64,000 nucleotides of DNA from Kappaphycus alvarezii (GCA_002205965.3 NADL03000691.1:1240001-1304000); one strand, 5' to 3'. Counted from the stretch's first letter, positions 22,006-33,596 are shown. A program made the numbers and translations. The notes: generated by a model not told the origin, from the sequence alone.

Positions 22006-23040
22006 CCACTCCCTTTTGAAAAATAGGAGTGGTATATAGTATTATCGTGTGGAGTGAACTGTATTATATAAAGAATTTTACTTAAATCCATGAGTACAGA
22101 TCCATCAAAGGAAGGTAGTTTTAGGATGTTTCAAAGTTGAATGTTCTTTTCTGTCAACTGGTCGGAAGGATTAAGTCGCCATTTATCCAGATCAATTTCT
22201 TACTTCTTTGCTTTAATTTTAACCCCTTAATTTTATATCTGCTCTTATGGACTCGTCTTTAGGTATATGACATCTAGAAAGAGAGCTAAATAAATTCTAC
22301 GAATCCACAACAACATGTAGGGGAAGATTAATATTGAGTATATTTCTGTATGTTGCTGCAATAATATCCTTTTTAAATAGCTTTACTAATAACCAAAATT
22401 TCATCAGATGGAAAAGGTTTCACCGGACGCCTAGTATCTATTAGACCGGTGTCTTCATATGAGGACTACATGTAGCACTTCTTTTTCAATACAATTTTCT
22501 TTTACCTCAGCGCATTTCTTGTCCCCCGCATTATTCATGAGTGTAGATGTCCAATCAAAACAAACTTTTCAAAATTTTGACCTCAGTTAAGGCTAGAGCA
22601 ATGTTTCCTCACTGACGTCGGCTCTTCGGAAGACGTTGTGAGTATAATTAAAATTTAAGGAACCAATACGAAGTCTAGAAACACAACCAAGCTTCGTATT
22701 TGTAAACCCAGCTTGCTTTTCTGTACCAAAAAAACAAGAATCAGTAACTAAAACTTTTCAGAGTTTTCAAGGTGAACATATGTACTTGCAGAACAAAACG
22801 ACTCAAATTTCGAAACACCGAAGATTCAATAGATAAGTCATGAACCAAGGGATTAGACGTCTTTTTTGTAAATAAATTGCTTCCACAGCATATTTGGGAG
22901 AAAAGACTATACCTAATACAGACAATGAACAATTCAATGAATTGTGATAGAATTTCTCTAAAGAATTCATTTTTCCATCCGCCTGTTTACGTATTTTTAT
23001 CGCTGATAAGTTCCACAATAAGCTGATAAGTTTCACAGTA

Positions 23041-23420
23041 CGCTGATGGTATTCAAAGTAGTAAATTCGTGCTCATGTAAGGCGTTTTTTCTTTCTGGGG
23101 TACCCCCGATTCTGCATTGGCCCCTTTTTCTGTCGGTCTGGGTCGTTGGAGCCCGACCGGCCACAGTACTGTACAATTAGCGTACATTAACGTCTAGTGT
23201 AGTTGAAACTGTCTTTTTCTTTCGTTCCGATAACTCCCCCATCACTAAACTCAGACTCTCTACGTTTTGATTTCTCTTGCTTTACCTATGCAGCGGGTAC
23301 AGGATTGCAACTATCGTATTGTACGGATGCCTATCTACCCATACTGCGAATGTCCGGACTTAGACCAAGTAGCCTAAGGTTGAAAGAAGGATAGGTACAC
23401 CCACAGACTGAACAAGTCTT
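23041..23420. other. GC-richer island inside the AT-rich block
   Basis: About 380 bp of clearly higher GC, interrupting the AT-rich coding complex, with a 63-codon plus-strand open frame (23203-23394) that has no recognised motif. It contains ACAGTACTGTACAAT, shared with position 18203. It may be a small insertion such as a SINE or MITE, but I could not define ends or duplications. Present in all full units. Confidence 0.3.
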
Positions 23421-26400
23421 CCCCAAGTTTGTCAACAATCGATAATATATGAGATTGGAGTCATTTTTTTTCCTCCGCTGATACAATAATTTTTAATCAT
23501 CAAACTGAATTATCAAACTCCATTCAATAAAAGGATCTGAGGATGTGTACGTTGTGCCAAGCCTATAGAATTTCTCAATTTCTTAATTAATTTTTTCCGT
23601 AATTGTATCAGTCCAGTAAAAAGAATATTATCAACCAAATTCACTAAAAGCAGAAATAATGACCCTTTCGAAGACAAAAAATAATTGAGGAATTTAAACT
23701 ACCGATTTTAAACCCAGAAAAAATAATGAATTGTTAGAATGTAAATTTCATTTACCATTCTCATTGACTAGACTATCTGAGGCAGCTAATAACATTTTGA
23801 AAAAGGCTCTCCGTGAATTCTCGCGTAAATCTTACGTAAACATCCCATGACGCTGGTCCAGCTTGCGAAATGCCCATCTGACATCAACTACTGAATAATT
23901 TCATTTTAAAATTGCTGTGATTGATAAAATATTTCAAATTGTCAAACGATGACAAAAAGGATAAAAATATATCTGATGATTAATCTTGTCATAGTAAGAT
24001 TAATGATCAGATCTTAGCAAAATTTATGATTGGATCTTAATTTTAGTCTTTTTGTAGTCGTTTTACTGTGATGCAATGAGCCTTACAATATATTCTCCAT
24101 CATATAAAGTATTAATTTTGTCTAAATCATGAATTGTATTACATTTGCATCGGGAGGAACCCTGAAGTCTTTTATTTCTGATCAAATACTGGGAAAATTT
24201 TTCTTCAAAGCTGTTGAATTTGAAATAATATGAGATGGAAGCAAAGATGCTTGATGGAGTACAAATTCCTTGGATCAAAATCTTTCATGATAAACTTCTT
24301 AATCATTTTGTTCGGACGAATTCAATTCCGTTCCAGGTAGCAACTTAATTTCATGAACATCAATTATATCTTTTTCGTTCATCGGAACGTGGACTAAACA
24401 TTCAGGTTAGTGGAATTATTTTCGGAACCTATAAGTAAGTGTTTGAGAGATAACTGTTCAATAATATCTGACGTTTCATCATAATTCCCAAATATAATCT
24501 TATCCTGTCGCAAAATATCTAAATTTATGGATTTCCGGGATATATTCTGACTAATGTATTCATAATCACAGCTTCTTCATTCAAATTTGCATTTCTTTAA
24601 TACCCACCTCCTGATCTTTCCCGAAATTCATCTACAGAGCTATCAAAGGATTGTTCCATTAACTCATTTGCTTTTTGTATTTGTAATGAAAGTTATTTGA
24701 TGAAACGTAGTGGCGGAAATCTTCTATACCTTCATTAATAAACCTGCCGTCCGGCCGAGTAACTGTCACGATTAGAGAATCCTTAATCGAAGTATATTAC
24801 TGACATGGGAGACAATCATAATCCTTGTTTTGAGATAGCAAATGTATAAATATTTCCACATTATAACTAACATCGATAGTTATAACGTTAACTGACTTCG
24901 ATTTGAGGATACAATTTAATTTCTTTTTAGCAATGAGCTAATTATGCGCATCGAGTAAATCCTTTGATAGAGCTCGAGTACCAGAATTATCGATAGGTAT
25001 AGAGTAACATCTAGCAATTTCATAAGAAGGAACAATATCATTACTATAGACATCATTTGGTGTCTGAAATATTTGAGTAATACACAGGGATTTGCTTTTA
25101 GAAGCGTCTTAGAATTTAAACGATTATAATTTCTCTTAATATTTTGTATTTCGAATCAATTGAAATTTTATGTGTGCAAGAGCCAAAGGACAAAATTAAA
25201 TCCCTTTTCTCTCAAGATAAAATTTGAATTGTCATTGTTAATGAATGGTCTCCTATAATATTGCGATGGGCCCGAAATGGCGCTATCCATAGAGGTTAGG
25301 AGGAAAAATGTAATATTCAATTTCTAGGAGGGTACTAACGTTCCAACAGATAATCTGCTAAACTGAATCCGTGGTATGAAAAACATCTAGATTTTCCACG
25401 AAAAAAAGATAAACACACTAATCCATTATAAACTCGGAGATATTGAACTTGCGAATACTAATTGACGATGAGGTGGTTTTCTGGTGATTTCACGATTTTG
25501 CATGAACCAATGATGTTTGATAAATATTTTTTGCACTCATTGTCCTTTGTAGAAACTCTATGTAATCGTAGTTTTATTTCATCATAAATTGAGAGAGTAC
25601 ATACAGATTTGTGGAACTTATTTATTTCTTTTTCTCAGTCCAAGATTTATTTTCTGTTGTACTGATACTAGACGAACAAATTGTAGATTAAAATGAATTT
25701 CTAAATCATCGGGGTATCCTTTAAATTTGTTCCATGTACAGATCAGTTGACCATGATCTACCACTGTGATGGAATCGCTTAAATTTTCGGTTGAGTTAAA
25801 TTCGATACAATTGTCCTTCACATGAATGATATTTGATATTCTTATAAACTTTCTTCCAGTCACCCATAGTGATGATCCACTAATTATTAGATGGTTCATT
25901 TTCACTTCAAATCATTGTCAGAAACAGCTGATAAATATAGTAACAGGACATTTTTCTTTTGTCACGTGAATGGGCGCCATTTCCATATTGAAAAGTTTGT
26001 ATCTCGCACAGAATCAGGGAGGTCATCCAGAGTTCCGTCCAAATCGGAGATAATATATATAGAAATTTTCTAGCGCAACAATACTCATCCAACTGTATGT
26101 GCTCCATTGGCAAGCACTAGACCTGAATATTATTCGTTCCATAGAGAATCAAGTAAAGCCGTCTCTTGGTAACTGATAGCTCGATAAATGGCCCCCTTAT
26201 TAATTGGCCTCATTTGCAGTCTACAAAGTATATGGTGTGCTTAAATACTGAAAACTATATTCGAACAATTTTCGAAAACTTGCCCCTTTGTTCGGAACTT
26301 CAGAGCATGCAGCGTAAAAGTATGGGTACCATTTTTGAAATTTTTTTATTTTTTATATTTTGTACGCTTACACCCGTCCCTACGACTGCAACTTAGTACA

Positions 26401-27591
26401 GCTGCTAGGAATGCTACTATTGGTAAGTTTTTCGGTAAGTGATCAATTAAATATATGACACAAGTGCACTTGATAGTTAACACCTCTCGTTAATTGGCCG
26501 TAAGAACATACCACTACAAGCGTTCAGCTATCGAGAGATGACTGCACTGGTTTATCCACGTGAAATGTTACGGAACCGGGTTCATTTCTATTTTTAAAAT
26601 CTTCCCTATTTTCACTTTTTGATGAGGAACGTTTCAAATATTTTTACATTCTTTCACTTTCCATTTTCCATTTTCGTCGGCTCAATGTACAGTTTCTGTT
26701 CGTGTTCCGAATTATATATTTTCCTTCAGTGTAGAAAGTTCTTTGGGTGGTGGTTTACGCTTGATATTTTTACTAGATGGTTTGTTTTCTTTCAATTGAA
26801 TATTTTTTATGGATTCATATATGCTTTTGCGAGTTTTCGTCGATCTTGCTTGAGATTTGAGTCTATTAAAGGTTCGAATAGTTGATGTCATTTCCGAGTA
26901 TTTTATTAATTAGAAAATTTTTCCTTTCTCCACATCTGTTTCTTCATCATACTATGGAACTCTGTAGCCAGGATATATAAGCGTTTAAATTTAATCATTT
27001 TTCTAGTTTACAAACAGCAAAAATGATATCAACTATTAAAGTAGTGTCGAAGAACCAATAGACGAGTAAAAATGGAACTTTGCGCATTAACCTGTGATTA
27101 GAAAAATTTTAAAGACCCATTATCTCCTCGAGTGGTGTGTCCAAATTTTGAAAGAATTTCTGAAATGTATCTGATATTAATGATAGAAATATACCATGTT
27201 AATAGCGCTAATAAACGCTAATGCACCGTTTCAGACAAAGTACGGCGTCTGGTGTTTTCTCACAAATGTCAAGGGCTCTTCTACATAATTGATAGACCTT
27301 GTATCGCAGTAGAAACCTTATAAAAGTTTGATACAGACAGGAAATGATAGGCATATTGACATTTTTTAACAGCATCTAAATACTTCTCTTGACAACTTTT
27401 GCAATAATCCATGGAGCTGTTCAGAGATCCAAGACATTTCGGCTTTGAAATGATGCCAATGTGATCCGTGCCCATAACTGTACTAATTTTAATGGAATTC
27501 GTAGATCCAAATTAGATATTCCAAATAAATGAATTTAAAGGTTATTTGAGTAGGAATAAGAACATTAATAAAAAGGAAACCACTATTTAAT

Positions 27592-28045
27592 GATAGCTGA
27601 TCGATGGAGATAAATCGATAGTCCGAGGCTTGCTCCATTTTTGAGACTTCTACGCATTACACATCATGTAAGAATACAAAAGGTACAAGGATGGTGCCAG
27701 AAATATAATAGTTTTTGTACACCAAATTAATTCTCTTCAATAAACACGGAATATTTTTCCAGGAGAGCATAAACCCAAATGAATTTTGCTGATAATATAA
27801 ATACAGTAATTATAACTGTAGAATTTTAAAAACCAGCTAAAAAAATTGCTTCTTGCGTAATCCAGTAGAAAATATGGACCATTGAAAATAGATAAAACTA
27901 TTTTCGATGAATCACAATCTATGAAGTTGTGTGCCTCTGATAAAATATTGTTCCACAAATTTTAATCACTTAATTTGATATAGAAATAAGATTTATTAGT
28001 TTTCCAACACTTGTAAAACTAGCCTTACAGTTTTCACACCCCTAA
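27592..28045. repeat. internal paralogous block B'
   Basis: Diverged copy of 21548-22005. The block also recurs in units 2 and 3 (44600-45050, 58508-58962). It is older than the tandem array, because the two blocks inside one unit differ far more than the units differ from each other. Confidence 0.75.
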
Positions 28046-28657
28046 AGTTGTTGGCACTAATCCCCGCGGACTTTTTTTACGCTTATGAGGGCAAAAAGAG
28101 TTCTTATTACGATGTAAGAAGGGGCTAGAAGGTGCATGAAGGTTAAAGGTAATTTACGCAACATTCCATTCCAGGTATATCCACACTGCCAAACAAGTTT
28201 ACTGGGTAGCGGCCAGCACATCTGTTTCCATAAGTGGACTTCTGTGTTCCTTGCTCCAAGTAATTGTGACTCAGGTCGCGCGCGTGGGTCTGATGTGTGA
28301 AGTGGTCTTGTGTTCCCGTGTGGTTGTACTTATTTCGAATTTCAAATTTTTGTGATACTTTCTTAAGAGTCATGTAAAAAGGCTTTGTTTCTGGGAATAC
28401 TTCGCTCTATCATCCCTCTTCCATTTTCGCTATTGATCATTTCAGAAGAATAGGATATTCACCTCCAAAACTGTAAGTTGTGACACAAAAGCTGTTCTTT
28501 GATTGAAGGCACTTGCGGGCAGGGACACTTCGTTTACTACATTCAATTTTTTTACTGCATTCAATTTTTTAAAAATGCATCAAATGGAATCGTGTGAGCG
28601 AGAAAGACTAACAGAAAATACTATCATGATAAATATCTATATTTTTTCCTTAGTATC

Positions 28658-28822
28658 TTAGTCCTCTAGATCATAGCCAAAGAGTTCCCTCAAATTATCC
28701 ATTCCGCCCACGCAGTCCACACAAATATCCGCGAACGGCTTAGAATTCTCCATTGCCTCCTGCGAAATATGTAGACCATTGAGGACCCCATCCGGTTGCA
28801 GAGTCAGGATCACCTGGTCCAT
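28658..28822 (-). CDS. short acidic ORF (unit 1)
   Basis: Fifty-four codons from ATG (28820-28822) to TAA, starting MDQVILTLQPDG and ending FGYDLED; composition is protein-like with two Cys. Unit 2 keeps the frame through a 3-base net difference, while unit 3 is out of frame by one base at the same GC-rich spot. A TATA box lies only about 15-20 bases before the ATG, too close for a normal leader, so translation may begin elsewhere or this may be the first exon of a longer gene in the decayed complex. Family unknown. Confidence 0.35.
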   Translation of the reverse strand: MDQVILTLQPDGVLNGLHISQEAMENSKPFADICVDCVGGMDNLRELFGYDLED

Positions 28823-28836
28823 ATTTCCCGGCCCCT

Positions 28837-28844
28837 TATATAGA
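28837..28844 (-). promoter_or_regulatory. TATA box before the short ORF (unit 1)
   Basis: In minus orientation CTATATAAGGGGCCGGG, a strong TATA match. Conserved at 45850-45857 and 59756-59762. Confidence 0.5.
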
Positions 28845-28962
28845 TTTTTCAACCCTCACAATTCGTAGCACCAATACAGTACCTATGTGACCAATTGACA
28901 CCGCTACAGAACGGCGCAAAGCCCTCCCTAGAAATAATTAAGAATAAAATTGTAACTACAGT

Positions 28963-29030
28963 GACAGCGCAGCCAGCGCAGCATGCCAGCTCATCCAGAG
29001 CAGAGTTCCAGCACAGCCAGCGCAGCATGA
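28963..29030 (+). repeat. short GC-rich words (GCCAGCGCAGCATG)
   Basis: Imperfect repeats of CAGCGCAGC and GCCAGCGCAGCATG in an otherwise AT-rich stretch. They recur at the same place in each unit and, diverged, at about 17010-17042 before unit 1. Confidence 0.6.
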
Positions 29031-29276
29031 CAAATAATATCTAATATTTTCATTATATCACTTTGTATTTCGCGCCACATTCGAAAGGACAACTGGTTGA
29101 AGGACCTCACTCTTCAGATTACAAGTACAGAGGACTACCAACCTTTCCATTACTCGCAGTAAACCATCCTCATCCAATCCACTCGAACCACAGCCCATCC
29201 CGGATGCCACTCCTCCTCCGCCTGTGCCCACCGCCTCTCCCTCCTTGAACGGCCCTAGGAGACAACCGCTTCCCCC

Positions 29277-31476
29277 TTGCACACAATCTGCACTACTCAC
29301 GTCCCGCTAGCGCAACACATACCGCGACGTGAACGTCAGCGGATTTCAAGGGAGCTAGCTCTTGTCCTTGGACAATGCGCGGACGCACCACATGGTTCTC
29401 CTCAAGCTGTGGAGGCATTCACCAAGTTGTTCCTATTCCCGTCCGCGATCCTTGCCAATCCCAAGCCCTCCACCCTCTCAACCCTCGTTCCGGGCACAGC
29501 ATCAAATTCCCGTATTTTTGCTGAACGCATTCAACTGTGGCGTGATGGCAGTATGAAACTTTGATGCGAAGGGCAAACGCCTTGGCAACGTCCCGCCCGT
29601 TGCATAAGGCAACTGAAGAGGAACAAGCGGAGATCAACAAACGGCGCGCCCTGAGGCTTGCAAAGGAGGGCGCTTACGGCAAGGCAGCGCGAGCGCTGGG
29701 ATCTTCAGGGATCGCATGCCCCTCCGCAGAGGTGGTTTCCATTCTTCGGGAGAAACACCCACAGCGCTCTCCGACTACGGAGTCGTACCAACCCGCTTCC
29801 CCTGACTCGTTGCCGGCTTGCCCCCACTTAACGCCAGAACTTGTTCTCCGGTGCGTTCGGGGCTTTCCAAGGGGTAGCGCCGCAGGGGGATCCGGACTCC
29901 GCCCAAACCACCTTGTTGAGCTTTTACAGGTCCCACCAGTTGTCAATGGTGGACGAGCTTGCTAGCTGCTCTAACTAGTGTGGTCAACTTGCTAGCCAAC
30001 GGGAAGGCCCCTGCGGCTATATCGGCATGGATCGCAGGTGCGCCGCTTACGGCACTCCTAAAACCAGACGGCGGAATCAGGCCGATCGCCGTGGGCGAGA
30101 CCTTACGTCGCCTGGTGGGAAGATGTTTGCTGACTCGCATTTCCGAGAAGGCTTCCCAATACTTTCGGCCACTACAGTTGGGAGTAGCAACGTCAGGAGG
30201 ATCTGAGGCAGTTGTCCACGCTGTACGGCGACTTTATGAGGAGCATGGCGAATCGGCAGAGTATGCACTGTTAACCGTTGACCTTCAAAACGCATTCAAC
30301 CTGGTCAGCCGAAGTGCGTTTTTGAAGGAGGTCGAGCAGAGGTTCCCAGAGCTCTTACCTTGGGTCAATTACACGTACGCGGTAAACCCGGGTCATCTGT
30401 GGTGTGGGGATGATATGCTCCGGAGCGTGGTAGGCGTGCAGCAAGGGGATCCCCTGGGTCCACTTTTATTCTCCCTTGTGCTGCAAAAAGTGACGCGGGA
30501 ACTGAAAACCCGCCTGGAAAATGTGGGCGACGCCACAGGCAGGCCTTCTGCACTCCTGCAGCTGTGGTACTTGGACGATGGGTACATAGTGGGCACCCAC
30601 GAAGCCATTCGAACGGCACTAGAGTTCCTCTCTTCCGTGGAGGTGCGCGCTTTGGGTTTGCACCTCCGCATGGATAAGTGTGCCGTCTGGTGGCCAACCG
30701 CTCCCCCCGTCTGTTCAGCAGTCCTTCCCAGCCGACCTTCGGCAGGACTATAGTGAAGGGACACAAGTGCTCCGCGCCCCAATCGGATCGGACCTATTCG
30801 TGGAGCGGGAGTTCTCAAAGCATGTCGCTTCGCTGAAGCCTCTCCTCAGCGCTTTGGTAACCCTGGAGGATACTCAAGTAGCTCTCCATCTACTACGGAC
30901 CTGCTTCGGCGTATGTCGCATTAACTACCTCCTACGTGTAGTTCCCCTCATTCCACTGCTAAAGGGGCTGGGGAATTCGATTCCGCTGTTGAGGCTACAC
31001 TGCGGGGTTGATGGGCGGGGTTCTGGACAGCAATACTTTTCGGGAATTGCAACTCCCTGTGGCGCCCTTCGGCCCCCTCAAGCCAACTTTTGGCATTGGG
31101 CTTCGCTCTGCGAAGCTCAGTGCGGCGGCTGCGTTCCTTTCCTCCGTGTCCCTCACGCGTGCCCTTTGCTCTACCCTTCTGGCTGTGCTACCGAACACTG
31201 CTCTTCATTCATACAAATCCGCAGTTCGGGCGCACGACGACTGGAAGACTCAAGTGGCACCCGAGAAGTGGTCCATTTCACGGCTATCGACTCAGTGCAG
31301 AGGTTTGGGCAGGGGCAACTCGTCCGCCCAGTTGAGGAAAAGGCCTTTGATGACATGCCGAAGGGAGATGAGAGGACTGTTGCATTCCGAGCCTCGTTGT
31401 CAGTGGAGGGTTGCAAGGACTGGCTGTCATGCCAACCGGCTCCGGGGTTGGGTACCTACATTCCGGACCGCAATTA
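29277..31476 (+). pseudogene. reverse transcriptase part of the retroelement (unit 1)
   Basis: Four overlapping open frames: 29277-29564 (N-terminal region, HIPRRERQRISRELALVL), 29561-29965 (ARALGSSGIACPSAEVVSIL), 29959-30753 (RT core) and 30680-31477 (post-palm). The RT core has RPIAVGETLRRLVGR, the first catalytic Asp in TVDLQNAFN (GAC at 30280), GVQQGDPLGPLLFSL (near 30436-30480) and the catalytic YLDDG (30568-30582). Frameshifts occur near 29560, 29960 and 30690. All catalytic residues survive, so this copy decayed late compared with the element at 275-2870. Confidence 0.85.
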
Positions 31477-31672
31477 GGGGTGTTTTAATGCATGAAAAAT
31501 ATGGTCAGCTGTTCCCTAAGGGATGTCGTGATGGTAAAGGCTTACAATGTAAAGAAATGGCAGGAAGACGTCAAAACGCTAGAAAACTGACGGGAGGCCG
31601 GCCAACCACGCTGCGTTGGACATTACTACTGCTGCGGCATGACGCTGTGATAAGATTTCTTTGACCTTTGGA
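31477..31672. other. 196-bp insertion in the endonuclease region
   Basis: Present only in unit 1; units 2 and 3 read straight from CAATTA to AGACGTGG. It puts an in-frame TAG directly after the DRN codons and so destroys the endonuclease frame. I see no target duplication or match elsewhere in the window. Confidence 0.85.
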
Positions 31673-32276
31673 AGACGTGGTTGCAGTTTTATTGCAGGGT
31701 GCCACTGTTTCCTCCAGCTTCGAAATGCCATAAAGGGGGATGCACGACCCTCATGGATCAGTATGGTGACCACGGGCTATGCTGTCCTATGGATTCACTC
31801 GCCGGTGGCGGTATGACTCGCAGACACGTTTGCTCGCTGCAGATCTCTCCAAAGCTGCCGGACACACTGTCTCGAGCCGCCACAACCCGGCCATGCAGTT
31901 CGTCCGGACATCAATGCGCTTGGAGAGAACGGGGGCACGGACTATTATGACGTAACCGTTATCCATCCCCTGACCCCCGCCCGCCTTCCCTTCCTGGTGC
32001 GATGCCCACTCAAGCCCTTAACCATGCTCGCCTGGGCAAGGACACTCGCTTTGCCGAGTTAATACGTTCCAAGGGTCCTCGGCATCGCTTCATTGCCCTT
32101 CCACTCTCCACGTTGGTGGGCTGGCACCCTTCCGCTCGGGACTTCGCCACCGGGTTGCGACTCGCATTGCCGCACGGGCAGCCATTCCGATTGCTGATGC
32201 GTAGCGAACATTGTTCGCTCGTCACGCGGCGAGACTTGCCCAGAATAACGCCAGTTGTTTGTTGGAAGGAGTCTTG
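31673..32276 (+). pseudogene. restriction-like endonuclease part (unit 1)
   Basis: After the insertion, the zinc-binding-like C...C...D-x-x-G-D-H-x-x-x-C region and the nuclease core can be followed through at least two frames. The C-terminal part (32002-32277) reads LIRSKGPRHRFIALPLSTLV and on. Compare the cleaner copy in unit 3. Confidence 0.7.
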
Positions 32277-32440
32277 AGCGACACTTAGGCCGCAACTTGC
32301 AATTGTGTATACAGTGTATCCCAGAGAACCTCCGTTCTGAGAGTATGTACAGTAAGTGGTTACCCTATTTACATAGTCCTAGTGTGAAAATTGACCAAAT
32401 ATTTTTATCTCTATCCCGGTGTCCACAGTGATGCTGAATT

Positions 32441-33596
32441 CCCTTCTCAATGGGCGGTCTAGGTCTCCTGCAAACTTCAGACATTACCGAGGCTGCATAC
32501 GCAGCATCTGTAATTGATTCTTTTCGACTTATCTCCGACCTGCTTACCCTTTCCCAGGACCGCCACTTGGAAGAGATCCCTCGGTCTGCCATCTCGCTCT
32601 TATCCTCCCGCCACCCGCAGCTGTCTTCGTCGCTTACAGCTACGGCTCTTTTCGAGCGTTGTTCATCGCCGGTCCCCGGCGAAAGGCTCCAGTCTGCGAT
32701 CACAACTGAACTCATGCTATCGAAGTCCGATAGCTTGTTCTCGTCCGCGCAGCCCACGACCGAGCACGGCTCCTCTCCGTGCGCACATCCTCCGCATCGA
32801 CTGTTTTCTCTTCGCTTCCTCACCCCCACCGCGGTACGTACATGTCCTCTTCCGCCTGGAAAGTCGCTCTGGCTCTACGTCTCGGCATCGCGCTATTCCC
32901 TGGATCTACTCGCTGTCCGGTCTGCTCCCGCCGCTCGGCCGACATCGCACCCGTCTTAGATCCAAGTGGTCAACACGCGTTGACCTGCAAATACGAAGAC
33001 GGGATGACTCGTCGTCACCACATCCTCCGCAACGTTCCTTGCCCGCTACTGCAAGGAATTGGGATCGTCCCTCGTCGAACATCCGCTCCTCCACCAGGTT
33101 CCCCGACTCATCTGGGCATTCGGAGTCCCCCGTGCTACGAATGGATATCTACATACCCGCTGCATACGGGCTTCACAGTACCGATATAGCCGTCGACGTA
33201 CTGTTGCCCCACCCCTCCGCACGGCCGCCACATTTCGCCAAGTACGGTTACTGCCGGCGCCGCCGCGACACTCGCAGAGCGCGAGAAACATCGTCATTAC
33301 GGCACTTACTGCAACCGAAACGATATCCTCCTCTCCCCCGTCGGGATTGATATCTATGGCGCCTTGGGCGACGACGGTAAGGCTTTTCCGCCGCCTGCTT
33401 CCTTCGCTGCTTCTCGTCGCGGTTCCTCCCCTCATCAGGAGCTCCGCGACTTCGTTACCCGTTTTGCATTTAGTCTCCAAATAATGCAGGCGCGACAAGT
33501 TTCTACCCGCCGCCCGCATCCGTAGTTAATTTATAAATACCTCCGCCACCTCTCTGTGCGACATTGTATGACAAATAAAGATCAAACTACCACCAC
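32441..33596 (+). mobile_element. 5'-truncated RT-RLE element nested in unit 1
   Basis: 1156 bp bounded by GAATT at 32436-32440 and 33597-33601, a perfect 5-bp duplication. Units 2 and 3 have the uninterrupted site (GCTGAATTGTGG). It carries only the C-terminal region, and AATAAA occurs near its end (about 33574). It is related in protein, not in DNA, to the two other RT-RLE elements. Loss of the 5' part is typical of non-LTR retrotransposition. Confidence 0.88.
32450..33484 (+). pseudogene. C-terminal RT-RLE fragment in the nested insertion
   Basis: The first frame (32450-32959) begins MGGLGLLQTSDITEAAYAAS, comparable with the GLGLTLTSPIRSATYLSS region of the element at 275-2870. The second (32779-33189) carries CPVCSRRSADIAPVLDPSGQ followed by HALTC and RRH, the Cys/His-rich motif that precedes the nuclease. 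A third frame (33059-33484) covers the tail. At least two frameshifts. Confidence 0.75.

Larger units (their letters stand above)
20919..28657 (-). pseudogene. AT-rich block with decayed coding complex (unit 1)
   Basis: About 7.7 kb of AT-rich DNA in which the minus strand repeatedly reads protein-like sequence, broken by frame changes and by sparse in-frame TAA/TAG. Best segments in unit 1: 22803-23036, 25618-25905 and the following frame at 25317-25628 (IYDEIKLRLHRVSTKDNECK), and 24063-24278. Equivalent segments in units 2 and 3 are longer where unit 1 has one-base deletions. I do not recognise the protein family. It could be a large host gene, an integrated DNA virus or another mobile element. 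Plus-strand frames here are mostly shadows. Confidence 0.45.
29177..32440 (+). mobile_element. RT-RLE non-LTR retroelement (unit 1, longest copy)
   Basis: GC-rich element carrying an N-terminal region, RT and C-terminal restriction-like endonuclease. Units 2 and 3 contain only the part from about 30946 onward. No poly(A) tail is obvious. AGTAAACC occurs at the left edge (29168-29175) and again after the AT-rich tail (about 34147-34154). The fragment before unit 1 shows a nearly empty site there, suggesting insertion into the unit with a short duplication. Confidence 0.8.

Noticed and set aside
26619-26885. 88-codon plus-strand Phe-rich ORF
   Set aside because: It is the reverse complement of the Lys-rich minus-strand reading and has a shadow-like composition.
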